Assembly (NCBI GenBank): GCA_964007475.1
Contig: OZ023273.1
Location: forward strand, 116,731,812-116,795,811
Source: Hybos culiciformis
Taxonomy: Eukaryota; Arthropoda; Insecta; Diptera; Hybotidae
Length of the DNA: 64,000 nucleotides
Direction of reading: 5' to 3'
The notes below the pieces were generated by a model. It ran no database searches. It worked only from the letters and a program-made list of their open reading frames with translations, and was not told the DNA's origin. The position numbers and the translations under genes are program-made. Shown here piece by piece: positions 46,018-56,524 of the stretch. Each line of letters starts with the position of its first letter. Positions within the stretch are counted from its first letter, which is position 1.

Positions 46018-48313
46018 TAAAATAAAATAAGGGCTATTATAGACATCTTTGCTATCATAATATTGGTGTCTATTATACATTTAAATGCTTTAATAAGTTA
46101 ATTGAAATGTTTTTAAGAATTTTCTTAAGATATTTTTATTTTTAGATGAAAAAAAAACATATGTCGAAATATTTAACATCTCTTCTCGTACTTTTATTTG
46201 AACACTCGTTTATATATGTATATTTAAATACTTTTCAAATATAATTACTTTCTATTCAGTACTTTATCAAATCCAATTACTTTCCGAAAAAAGTATTCAG
46301 TACTTTTCAAATACAATTTTACTAGTATTCAGTACCAAAATATTTGAATATTCACAACTCTGAAGTACATATATGATGGATGGTCACAATAATAAATATT
46401 TATTAAGAAAATCAATGAAAATCGTATAGAAATTTTTTTCGAATCATTTGTGGTTACTATCTCGGTTTTTTATTAAAATTGTTTGTCGGGTTCGTCCTAC
46501 ATTAAAATGCTGATAAACTATTCGATTACCATTATTCCAATTTCATAATAAGAGCTCCCTTTTAAAGCATTTAAATTCAAAATTTACAAACCAAGAAGCA
46601 TAAAAAACTATAAGAATTTTTAACACCTGGGTTGAAAAATTATGCAATAAATTCAAATCAACTTTTATATTAGATTATAACTAATTTATTATTTATAAAA
46701 AAAGTAGTTTGATAAGCTGTCTAAACTTCGGGTTTAAATAAAGTTTCGCAAATGTTTATAAATAAATAGTTGTTGAGTTAAAGGAGGTTTATCATACAAA
46801 AAATTTAGTTGTTTTAAAGTTGAATTAAATGTGAGTTAAATCAGGTTCATCTGATTAAACCCAGCATTGTTTATTTAGATTAAATGAATATGTTCTGATT
46901 ACGTAAAAAAATTATCGGTTGGGCATGTGCGTTTTAATAATTAAAAATAAAAAAAAATTTTTTGTGTAATTTTTATTTTTTAAATTTAAATTTTAAATTA
47001 ATTAATTCACTTATAGAATATTTTTATATAATTTTTATAATTATATTTAAAATATGAACAGTACCTTAGAAATGAAGTATTTAGACAGTTTTTAACATTT
47101 TGATTTAAAATACTCATTTAAAATTTTGTTAGATTCCCTCAATCGACTAAATACTGTCTACATACTTACCAAAATCCGTAGTCTAAATTCTTAGATATAA
47201 TCGGGGATAAATATTTTTTCAATACATTTACTTATATATACTAATACCGTATTTATTAATTATTATTAATGAATAATGAATGAGGCTAATTTAATTCGTT
47301 AATTTATACTGTTTCCATTACTCGTGTGCTACTCCAAAGCCTTATAAATTTCTCTTGCTAATTAATTATGAAAATTACTTAAAATAAGCTTTTAAATCAA
47401 AAATTTTATAACAGTATAGTAGTACGTCATTTATTGGGATAATTGCTTAGTCTCTATGGAAACGACTCAAATGATTATAAGTTAGTTCTTATACAGATTA
47501 TAGCGTCTACATTTATTTGTTGATGCTCTTCAAGTTTCGGGTCTTTTTAGAACTTTTATGATAATAAGGTAACATATTTTATGAACGACAACAACCTAAA
47601 GTTACAATCAAGTAAATTTTTTTTGAATTTCTATCAAATAAAACAATTTTATTCAGTGCTATCTATTTTGAGATTATTAATTTAAATAGTTTTTAGCCCG
47701 TTTTCCATCAAAAATAAAAAGACATTCGTCCGTATGTTTGTCTGTCTCACACTAAAATACTTCAATACTTGCAAAAAAAAAAATTAAATCCGAATCAGAT
47801 CTTGAATATCAAAATATGTGAGATCTCGTTTATATTTACATCCGCTAATAAATGATAAGATTCTCTGATTTCAAATTTTAAAGTTACAAACTCTCAAACG
47901 ACCAAGGATATAAATTGACTTTTACATAATATTTATAAAATTTCAATTTTTGTAATAATAAGAAAAGAAATCTGACGGTTGGAAGAAACTTAAAAACATT
48001 TTTTAGACTGTGTGTTCAGGAATTTGGATTGGGATTGAAAATGGATTTCTGTTCAAATTGGTATGTGAATAGATGCTAATGGAAGATACAAAAAAGCAGA
48101 ACTCCCAATTGTTAACAAGGATGCGAACTTGCGGTTAAAGGCTGGTTTCAATGAAAGTTAATGTGTGGAAAGAGATCTATTGTAGAAATATTAAAAAAAT
48201 AGAGTAATGTTATTTAATATTTTGAATATATTGAACCCGGGTGTAATAATTATCTTATGAGTTAACTTATGAGTTAATAAATTAAAAATAATAAATAATT
48301 TGCTAAAACTTCA

Positions 48314-48320
48314 TATATAA
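48314..48320 (+). promoter_or_regulatory. TATA box of cysteine-rich peptide A
   Basis: TATATAA in CTTCATATATAAATAGAGG, 65 bp before the ATG at 48379. The same element is at 61969-61975 before peptide B. Confidence 0.7.
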
Positions 48321-48378
48321 ATAGAGGTTTTTAAATCAGAATATTCAGTTTTTAAAAAAAATTAGAAGTGAAATCAAC

Positions 48379-48588
48379 ATGAACATTAATTACGTCTGTG
48401 CTGTTTTGGCTTTTATAATAACGATGGCAACTAATACTGATGCAGCCAGGTGGTGCCAAAGAACTCCCGATTGTTTTCGTGAAGGCGATACCCGCAAGTA
48501 TAGATGTCGAAAAAAATATTGTTGGCTACAACGAGAGACGGCGGTTACATATAGAGAGAGACACCATCCGCTAGATGAAGAAGAGTAG
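48379..48588 (+). CDS. Small secreted cysteine-rich peptide A, 69 aa
   Basis: Single-exon gene. The start is chosen because TATA box, leader and ATG are shared with the 62034 gene. Residues 1-22, MNINYVCAVLAFIITMATNT-DA, form a clean signal peptide, with cleavage expected after the alanine. The 47-residue mature part is basic in the middle and acidic at the end, and has four cysteines spaced C-x5-C-x10-C-x4-C, so two disulfides are likely. AATAAA signals follow at about 48615 and 48641. The first 66 coding bases differ from peptide B at only two sites, yet the mature part is unalignable apart from the cysteine frame. Function is unknown. The pattern is like fast-evolving salivary or gall effectors, venom peptides, or defence/symbiont-control peptides. 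Duplication homology ends at the signal/mature border. Confidence 0.85.
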   Translation: MNINYVCAVLAFIITMATNTDAARWCQRTPDCFREGDTRKYRCRKKYCWLQRETAVTYRERHHPLDEEE

Positions 48589-48589
48589 A

Positions 48590-48949
48590 TATTGTCTTAA
48601 AAAATATTATACAAATAAACAAAAATGTTCCAAAAATAAACAGAAGTGTATCTGCGGTTTATTTCTTTTTATTTTTTGGATTTATATAAACGTATACCAA
48701 GCCTATTATTTAAAAATTTCTCTGTGGAGTTTTCCTCTTTATTTTACATAATTCATACATTTCATTCTATTACTTTTTCAATAAAAGTAACATTTTATTA
48801 ATCATTTATTTTTATATTGGTTTTTTGCTATTTACAAACACATATTCAAGTTCTAATATAGTTTACAATATGGTGCAAACGTAAAGCCAAATACGAATTG
48901 CACAACATTTTTTTAAAACTAAAGTGTCTAGCCAACACATTTTTAATAT
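48590..48949. other. 3' flank of peptide A
   Basis: A/T-rich DNA with polyadenylation signals of the peptide gene close to its left edge; nothing else recognised. Confidence 0.5.
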
Positions 48950-49390
48950 CTTCAATACATTTACTTATACACACTAATACCGTATATATTAATTATTTTT
49001 AATGAATAATGAATGAGGCTAATTTAATTTGTTAATTTATACTGTTCCATTACTCGTGTGCTATTCCGAAATATTTAGGCTACATAACAATTAATTTTCA
49101 AAGCCTTATAAATTGATCTTGCTAATTAATTATGAAAATTACCTAAAATAAACTTTTAAATCAAAAATTTTATAACAGTTTAGTACTACGTCATTTACTG
49201 GGATCATTGCTTACGCTCTGTGGATCACGAAACGACTCAAATGATTATAAGTTAGTTCTTATAGAAATTATATCGTCTATCGTCTTTGTTGATGCTCTTC
49301 AAGTTTCGGGTCTTTTTAGAACTTTTATGATAATAAGGTAACATATTTTATGAACCACAACAACCTAAAGTTACAATCAAGTACAATTTT
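48950..49390. repeat. Third, partial copy of block sequence
   Basis: Matches about 47,217-47,615 (block A) and 59,925-61,290 (block B, which is interrupted). It retains ATATTTAGGCTACATAACAA as in B, whereas A has a deletion there. It stops before the peptide gene. ACTAAAGTGTCTAGCCA-CACATTTTTAA occurs on both sides of it, at about 48,918 and 49,395. Confidence 0.82.
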
Positions 49391-49966
49391 TAAAACTAAA
49401 GTGTCTAGCCATCACATTTTTAAAATGAAATAAAAATTAAATTTAATAAAATCAAGGATTCATTATTGGATTAAGCGTACAGATCGCAGCTACATTTTAT
49501 TTTTATTTAATCACTATGAAAATAAATACGTAATGTATAATTTTTGCTTCTTCAAAAAAGGATCAAGCTTGAGATGGCGTGAAGCAAACACTACATATGT
49601 TGCCCAGCATTAAGGTTACTAAAATTTTGTTTTGTTGTTTCTTAATAATAAAAACACACGAAGCAGTCATAGGAACTGCCGAAAGAAGTTAATACTTAAA
49701 AACTTTAAACTATGAAATAAGAGTGGCAAAAAATATGGACTGCTCAGTACGAAATGTGTAAGTAAAAATAAAAATTATAAATAAAAAATAAAAATAGAAA
49801 ATCATGCCTTCAATTAAAATGATTTTTATTTTAATTTATATTTTGTACTGATCAGTCAACATCATTTGTAGCCACTGTTATTTCATAGTTTAAATCTTTC
49901 AATTATCTGTAAAGTCTGTCGGCAGTTCTATGACTGCTTCGTGTGTTTTTTTTTATATTTTGAAGC

Positions 49967-50321
49967 GTTCTATCCTGGTTCTATCCTGGTTCTATCCTTG
50001 TTCTATCCTTGTTTTATCCTGGTTCTATCCTGGTTCTATCCTTGTTTTATCCTGATTGAATCGTTGTTCTATCCTGGTTCTTTCCTTGTTCTATCCTTGT
50101 TCTATCCTTGTTCTATCCTTGTTCTATCCTTGTTCTATCCTTGTTCTATCCTGGTTCTATCCTGGTTTTATCCTGGTTTTATCCTTGCTCTATCCTTGTT
50201 CTATCCTTGTTCTATCCTTGTTCTATCCTTGTTCTATCCTGGTTCTATCCTTGTTCTATCCTTGCTCTATCCTTGTTCTATCCTTGTTTTATCCTGGTTT
50301 TATCCTTGTTCTATCCTTGTT
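49967..50321. repeat. 12-bp minisatellite TTCTATCCTTGT/TTCTATCCTGGT, block B
   Basis: About 29 units, nearly the same length and variant order as in block A (35262-35630); A has one extra unit near its start. Confidence 0.95.
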
Positions 50322-50437
50322 CCCTAACCGTAGGTCCCTACCCAAAATTTCTTTATTCTTACCGGAGCTACCTATTTTGAAAAAAATTGTTTTTTCTATA
50401 TTTTGAGCTGGGAAAACTTAGCCGTAGCTTCCTACCA

Positions 50438-51262
50438 GCCCTCACTTCCGCCCTCACTTCCGCCCTCACTTCCGCCCTCTTTTCCGCTCTCACTTCCGCC
50501 CTCACTTCCGCCCTCACTTCCGCCCTCACTTCCGCCCTCACTTCCGCCCTCACTTCCGCCCTCACTTCCGCCCTCACTTCTGACCTCACTTCCGCCCTCA
50601 CTTCCGCCCTCACTTCCGTCCTCACTTCCGCCCTCACTTCCGCCCTCACTTCCGCCCTCACTTCCACCCTCACTTCCGACCTCACTTCCGACCTCACTTC
50701 TGACCTCACTTCTGACCTCACTTCCGACCTCACTTCCGCCCTCACTTCCGCCCCCACTTCCGCCCTCACTTCCGCCCTCACTTCCGCCCTCACTTCCGCC
50801 CTCACTTCCGCCCTCACTTCCGCCCTCACTTCCGCCCTCACTTCCACCCTCACTTCCGCCCTCACTTCCGCCCTCACTTCCGCCCTCACTTCCGCCCTCA
50901 CTTCCGCCCTCACTTCCGCCCTCAGTTCCGCCCTCACTTCCGCCCTCACTTCCGCCCTCACTTCCGCCCTCACTTCCGCCCTCACTTCCGCCCTCACTTC
51001 CGCCCTCACTTCCGCCCTCAGTTCCGCCCTCACTTCCGCCCTCACTTCCGCCCTCACTTCCGCCGTCACTTCCGACCTCACTTCCAACCTCACTTCTGAC
51101 ATCACTTCCGACCTCACTTCCGACCTCACTTCCGACCTCACTTCCGACCTCACTTCCGACCTCACTTCCGACCTCACTTTCGACCTCACTTCCGACCTCA
51201 CTTCCGACCTCACTTCCGACCTCACTTCCGACCTCACTTCCGACCTCGCTTCCGACCCACTT
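50438..51262. repeat. 12-bp minisatellite CTTCCGCCCTCA, expanded in block B
   Basis: About 69 units against about 24 in block A. It contains alternating runs of CCGCCC and CCGACC variants, so the expansion was in blocks. Frames of up to 317 codons (AEVR, LPPS and ALTS repeats) run through it on both strands; they result from the 12-bp period and are rejected as genes. Confidence 0.95.
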
Positions 51263-51758
51263 CGACAGGTAATTTTTATTTCACCGGCGCTACCTGTTTT
51301 GAAAAAAAATTTTTTTTGCATATTTTGAGCCGGGAGACCCTAACCGTAAGTCCCTACCGAAATTTTTGTTCAGATAATCTTTATTTCATCAGATCTTCCT
51401 ATTTTGAAAAAAAAAATTTAAATTTAAATAATTTGTAATCCGAAGATTTTTAAAAAATAATTTGAATTTAAATTTTTTACGCCAAAGTATTTTGTTTTTA
51501 TAAATAACAAATGATTATTGAGTGGACCATTCATTTTTTTGAGTATTCAAACGGAACAGCATGTCGTTTTTTTCGAACTCGAATTTCGAATGAGTATAAT
51601 AATTTTTACCCCCTACAGAATTACTCATTAATACAACGCGTCTAAAGAAGTATTAACTTCAAAAATATTTCAGTTTTCGGCTAACGTAACTATACTAGAA
51701 ATCTCAAATTGATAATAAAATAAATACCTTACGAAATTTATTCTCTCACTGACATCTC

Positions 51759-51768
51759 TATATAAAAG
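51759..51768 (+). promoter_or_regulatory. TATA box of the candidate 79-aa peptide gene, block B
   Basis: TATATAAAAG, 68 bp before the ATG at 51836, identical in sequence and spacing to block A. Confidence 0.55.
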
Positions 51769-51835
51769 ACGAAACATCAAATTTGTCTTTGTATTAAGGT
51801 CGAATAAGCTTTTCATACAAAAATCAATTTTTTGG

Positions 51836-52290
51836 ATGAAAAATTTATTTTTATTTTTAAAAACCTTTTTTTTTTATACGATTAACAAGGATTATCCATT
51901 TGACATGTAAGTATAAATTATTAATAATATTTTTATAATTTTTAATTAAAAAAAAATAGTCAAAAATATTACGGAATATGCGAAAAATTCGTAATATTTT
52001 TGGCAATACAAAAAAAAAGTATTTTAAAACCATTTGATAGGGGTGGACCGCTGTCCAAATTTTTTTTTTACAGGCAAAATAAGGCGAGCAGTCGAAAATT
52101 AAGATATAATGGAAAAAATGAATTAAATTTGGACTACCCAAAAGGTAAAATTTAAATAAGTTCTTATTAAATCCAAATGTTAAATTTTACAGCAAAGAAG
52201 TATGTTCGAAAACGAGTGTGCTGTGTGCTTGGATGTGGGTCCAATTCCGCACAGTACCAAAGGGAATATAACCGAAAAGTTCCAACATAA
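51836..52290 (+). CDS. Candidate three-exon 79-aa secreted peptide, copy B
   Basis: Exons 51836-51906, 52074-52144 and 52193-52290. All 240 coding bases equal those of copy A at 37366-37817, with the same splice sites. Intron 1 differs by a 3-bp insertion and several substitutions. The predicted peptide has a hydrophobic start, a basic middle and a CCVLGC cluster. Two copies without a coding change, next to introns that do change, argue mildly for constraint, although overall block identity is also very high. The gene model is inferred from splice signals only. Confidence 0.5.
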
Positions 52291-52434
52291 TAATAAGTCG
52301 TGCAATTTTCTAAATGAAAGTTTATTCTCCACATTTAGTCTTAACATATTTTTTAATGTTACGTTTTTTTTCGTTTTTTAAAATATTGTTGATATTCTTT
52401 GAAATTATTAGGTAAGTTTAGTATAAGTTTAAAA

Positions 52435-52580
52435 GTGAAAACACAATTGGGGGGACAACGACGGTGACAGCGATTTTTCATATAAAAAAGTCGCCTCAAT
52501 TGTTTCATTCTCATACAAATATATGGTTTTTGACAGTCGCTATCGCTGTCGTTACGCTGTCGCCCCAATTGTGTTTTCAC
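52435..52580. mobile_element. 146-bp foldback MITE, block B
   Basis: Same element and position as 37962-38107 in block A, with a base change in GACGG(C/T)GACAGC. Confidence 0.8.
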
Positions 52581-53804
52581 CATAATTCTGATTAATTTTG
52601 TGAATTTGAATAAAATTTTATTTTCATTGTTTAAATGTTGTTGTATTCATAATTGGTCATTTTGAAGGTCATTTTGAAGGTAATTGGTCATTTTGAAGGT
52701 TTTTTTATTATTATTTTTGATACTTAGGCCTGTCGAACTTTCACTATCGAAATTACAAAGCCGCCAATCAATCGCTGATGCTTTAAGTTTAATTAGTTTA
52801 CCTTCTTACTTTGATTGTAAATGATAGGTATTTCTGTTTTTAAAATTATTTATATTTTTCATATTATAAAATTTCTAACTTATACAATTTTTTTTTTTTA
52901 AATGTAATAAGTTTTTTTCCTACAGAGTACATTTATTTTGGTCGAATCATTTGACAGATAAAAATTTCTATGTGTAGTCTTTTATATAGAGAAGTCAGTC
53001 AGTCTCTTTACCAAAATTACATCTTACTTTAAACAGAAATTTGTTTGTGAACTTTTATATTTTACTTATATAGAAGTGACTTTTTTTTAATGAGTGCTTT
53101 GTTTTTTTTCGCACATTACTTCTGCGTAAAACAGAGCAAAAATAAAGACTATATCCGTATACAAATACAAAAATTATTAGAAGTGTTCTGCGAATGTGAT
53201 TTATTTTGAAAAATAAATAGAAGTTCGGTACACTTCTGTTAAGATAAAGAATTTGAAATATAACGTATTTTTTTGTTTCCGTTTTTGTTTTTCGAAATTC
53301 ATAAGGTTCTTCATATCCAATTGGAACAATCGAGGCAAAATCGGTAAATTTGATTTAACATCGATCTTGAAAAAATTACTTAAAAAGACTTAAGTTCAAA
53401 TCATGAATAAAAATTACTGAATTTAAATAGGATACAATTAAAAAAATACCTATCACAATTGTACATCTATATACATACATTATAATTATACAACTACCTC
53501 TAATTTTCACGAACTGTAGAACATTCCAGAAGTTTAATAGTTTAATATTTTATTGAGATTAACATTAAGTAATCTTAACATAAATTGAGTACAAAAAGTA
53601 AAAAGTATCGTTAATACTTCTTGTTAAAAAAAAAAAATAATTTCAGAAACATGTTGCTAACAAAATAATAAGAACCCCATATCCTTTCCTTAAGAGAACT
53701 TCGTCGATTTACGTTTAGAATTTTAGATAAATTGTATAATTAAATTAGATTTTTGTACACACATAAATATGTTGTACACTGCCATGTCAGTTATCATCAA
53801 ACCT

Positions 53805-54853
53805 TTTTAAAGTACATAAATTTTAAATTTGGGAATACGTTTACACACTCAATCTTAAACGTTATGACTAAGTTTTGTGAAATAAAAATGTTTATTTGAT
53901 AAAATAATACATACCTAAATTACGTTAAAATAATTGCTAATTTTTTTAAAATATATTTGAAATTTATATACATTAAAAATTAATCAAAAACGATATTGTT
54001 CCAAAACCGCCAGATAGTTTTAATACCTAATACGTACTCGCTAGTATCTTATAACAATTTTCGCATATTGGATGAATTACAGATTCATTCAAATCAGATC
54101 CGATCGCGACTAATTTCCAAAAATTAAACCTTCTCCCTGCCCCGCAACGCTCCCGGCTTATTCGCAAAAACCCAGGAAAAATGTAAATAAATATAAAATT
54201 TAAATAGAAAAAAAAATATTTATTTAATATATAGGTAGACTAGACCACTAGACTGTGACGAAACAACGCACCGGCATCGGATAATTTTGTATAAAGTACA
54301 ATGAAGTATAAAGTACAAATAAAAAACAAATTGGCTCAATATCAATTTCAGAACTACGGTATAAATATTGTGATGAAATGGCTACCGGACATAACATCCC
54401 GGTCATAAGATCCCCATGATTTCGGCCATTAAATCCCAGAGAACTTTTGACCAATTGAAACGGTCATAAATTCTCGGAGGTTGCGGTCATAAAATCCCTT
54501 GGATCTTACGACCAAACTGAATGCTATTATTTATGAACAGTATATTTTTTTTTGTTAGAAGTAGTCTCATTTTTAGATACTTTTTATTATTTGGTTTTAG
54601 TATATTACAGAATGTATTTCATTTTCTTACAAGAATACATTAAGCTGTAGAATATCTTGCCTTTGGATCGATTACTATTCTTATTGAAAACTTATTAGAA
54701 TTAAACTAAAACTTTATGAAAATTTTTATGTTTTTATTAAATCAACTTTCTAGAGCAAAACACAATGAATGAATGATAAATTAAGTAAAAACTACTTGTC
54801 TAATTTATGTGAAAGTAAATTTTGTGAATGCTATGTTAATGTTCATTTCCAAC
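53805..54853. other. Insert between block B halves: unique DNA and Copia LTR
   Basis: A/T-rich DNA with no gene. Between about 54,378 and 54,515 a loose repeat of CGGTCATAAAATCCC-like units occurs in three to four copies. From 54853 leftward the sequence reads, on the minus strand, TGTTGGAAATGAACATTAAC, the probable start of the Copia 3'LTR; its far end could not be fixed. A minus-strand AATAAA-like site is near 54,735. Confidence 0.5.
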
Positions 54854-56003
54854 ACTCCTCCTCATTCACACCAAATTGCATTTTTCACGCAGATAATTAT
54901 GTTTGATTGCAGATAATGGCTTTGTCAATAAATCAGCAACCATTTCTTCTGTGGGACAATATTCACATTCAATGATTTTTCAATGCAGCTTTGATTGTCT
55001 TCAATATTACTGTTGGAGCTTCAATTTTCTCGTGCATTTCTTCCAACATTTGTCGCACCCATTTCACTTCTTTTGATGCTTCTGAAATTGAAATGAATTC
55101 AGCCTCGCACGATGATGATGCAATAATATACTTTTCTTGAGTAAACATACCTTTGAACTGTCAGCATCAAATCCCTGCGGTTGTTTCATGTAGATGGTTT
55201 CATTTAACTCCCCATTGAGAAATGCTGTCTTTGCGTCAAAGTGATGAACTAACAATTTTCTCTTTGCCGCCACTGACAATAACGTTCTGAATGTTGTATT
55301 CAGTACAACTGGAGCGAATACATCGTCATAGTCTTCGCCAAACTTTTGTGAAAAACCCTTAGCAACAAATCTGGCTTTAAAACGCTGCAAATCACCATCC
55401 GCACCAGTTTTTATTTTGAAAACCCATTTACCACCGATTGCAGTTTTGCCGGCAGGCAAATTCACAAGTTCCCATGTACCGTTGCGTTCGTGTGACTCAA
55501 TTTTGCTCTCTTTCATCACCTTGAATTGCCTCTCTATAATTTTTCGATTCATTGATTTCTCTAACCATGTTTATCTCTTCGATTAAACGCCTTGGTGGAA
55601 TACCAAAATTTGTTCTTTTCGAAGCACGTAGTATTGGCTGAACTGGTTCGACTCGATGTTCATCTTCATGTGTTGCAATTGGAGCAATCTCCTCCTGAAC
55701 CGATGATGTTTGACCCAAATCGATCGAAATTTCGTTGTCGCTGGTGACTGAAGTACTGAATCGAACATCTCGACTGACCACTACTTTATTTGTCGTTGCT
55801 ACAGCATTGTAGCAACGAAAAGCTTTCGAATTTTCATCGTATCCGAGAAAAATCATTTTCGTAGCTACATCATCCAGTTTTCCTCTCTTTGCTGACGAAA
55901 TATGAACAAAGCATTTAGACCCAAATATTTGAAAAGAATTTATACCTGGTTTAATACCGTTCCATCGTTCATAAGGTGTCATGTTCGTTGCTCTTGTCAC
56001 CAC
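54854..56003 (-). pseudogene. Copia retrotransposon pol fragment with polypurine tract
   Basis: From 56003 down on the minus strand: integrase C-terminal part (MTPYERWNGIKPGI, FGSKCFVHISSAKRGKLDD, KMIFLGYDENSKAFRCYN), then a frameshift near 55,500-55,550. Next comes reverse transcriptase (NGTWELVNLPAGKTAIGGKW, RFKARFVAKGFSQKFGEDY, HHFDAKTAFLNGELNETIYM). A large deletion removes the YVDD region and joins, out of frame, to RNase H (ASSSCEAEFISISEASKE) and the C-terminus (ADLLTKPLSAIKHNYLREKC). The stop is at 54866-54868, then GAATGAGGAGGAG, a polypurine tract, and TGTTGG of the 3'LTR at 54854. Its 5' side is cut exactly where block B homology begins at 56025. Dead element. Confidence 0.92.
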
Positions 56004-56524
56004 ACGATTTGAATGAAATTGGCTATTTCGTGAGGCAATATGTAGAAGCCATTAATGTTCACTGGGGTATCATTTTTGAGGTTGAATTTGAAAATTTTAT
56101 GTCGTATTTATTTGTAAACAAATGAAAAAAAAGTTTGTTATTGTTTTTTATTTTGAATTTGAATTGAATTTGTAGGAATATTGTGTTGTTTACTTTTGTT
56201 TTTAAACTTGAGAAAAAAAATATGCAATTCTGTAATTCTTACTGTAAGATTATTTTTTATACGAAAGAATTTTGTTTTGATTAATAAAAATCAACAATCA
56301 GAACAAAAATTGTGGATTAATCTAATTTTTAGATTTTTTGACAAATTTTTTTTTTAGTATTTTACCTCGAATTTGAGTATTTTAAATTTTTTTTCGGGTA
56401 ATTTAACAAATTTCATTTGGCAACCCTGAATATTATATTTATTTCTGTCAAAAATAAGAAAATTTATTCAAAACTGTACTGTACGTACATTGTAACATTT
56501 CAAATAATTTCCAATACCAAATAC

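Larger units (their letters stand above)
42177..46337. mobile_element. Composite transposon with arrayed inverted arms, block A
   Basis: The left arm (42177-42356) is three to four units of AAGTAATTGTATTTGAAAAG-TACTGAATAC. The right arm (about 46228-46337) carries the same units inverted. Between them lie a Tc1-like element, a further insertion inside it and a Helitron-like element. The same arms flank 56525-59046 in block B. I cannot fix the exact ends. Confidence 0.6.
41681..48446. repeat. Segmental duplication block A, right half
   Basis: Matches 56025-62101 from ATTTCGTGAGGCAATATGTA to the end of the signal-peptide codons of the peptide gene at 48379, where homology stops abruptly. It is interrupted here by the element at 43733-45303, and in block B by the element at 60230-61170. 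Confidence 0.93.
49651..53804. repeat. Segmental duplication block B, left half
   Basis: Counterpart of 34941-39399. It lacks the hAT insertion of A and has a much longer second minisatellite. It carries the foldback unit at about 49654-49944, both minisatellites, the candidate 79-aa gene and the 146-bp MITE. Confidence 0.93.

Noticed and set aside
50368..51328. Reading frames of up to 317 codons on both strands (AEVR, LPPS, ALTS repeats), and shorter ones at 35,162-36,089 and 49,941-50,406
   Set aside because: They are frames through 12-bp tandem repeats; the period is a multiple of three, so stops are absent in several frames at once. Unit number differs freely between copies.
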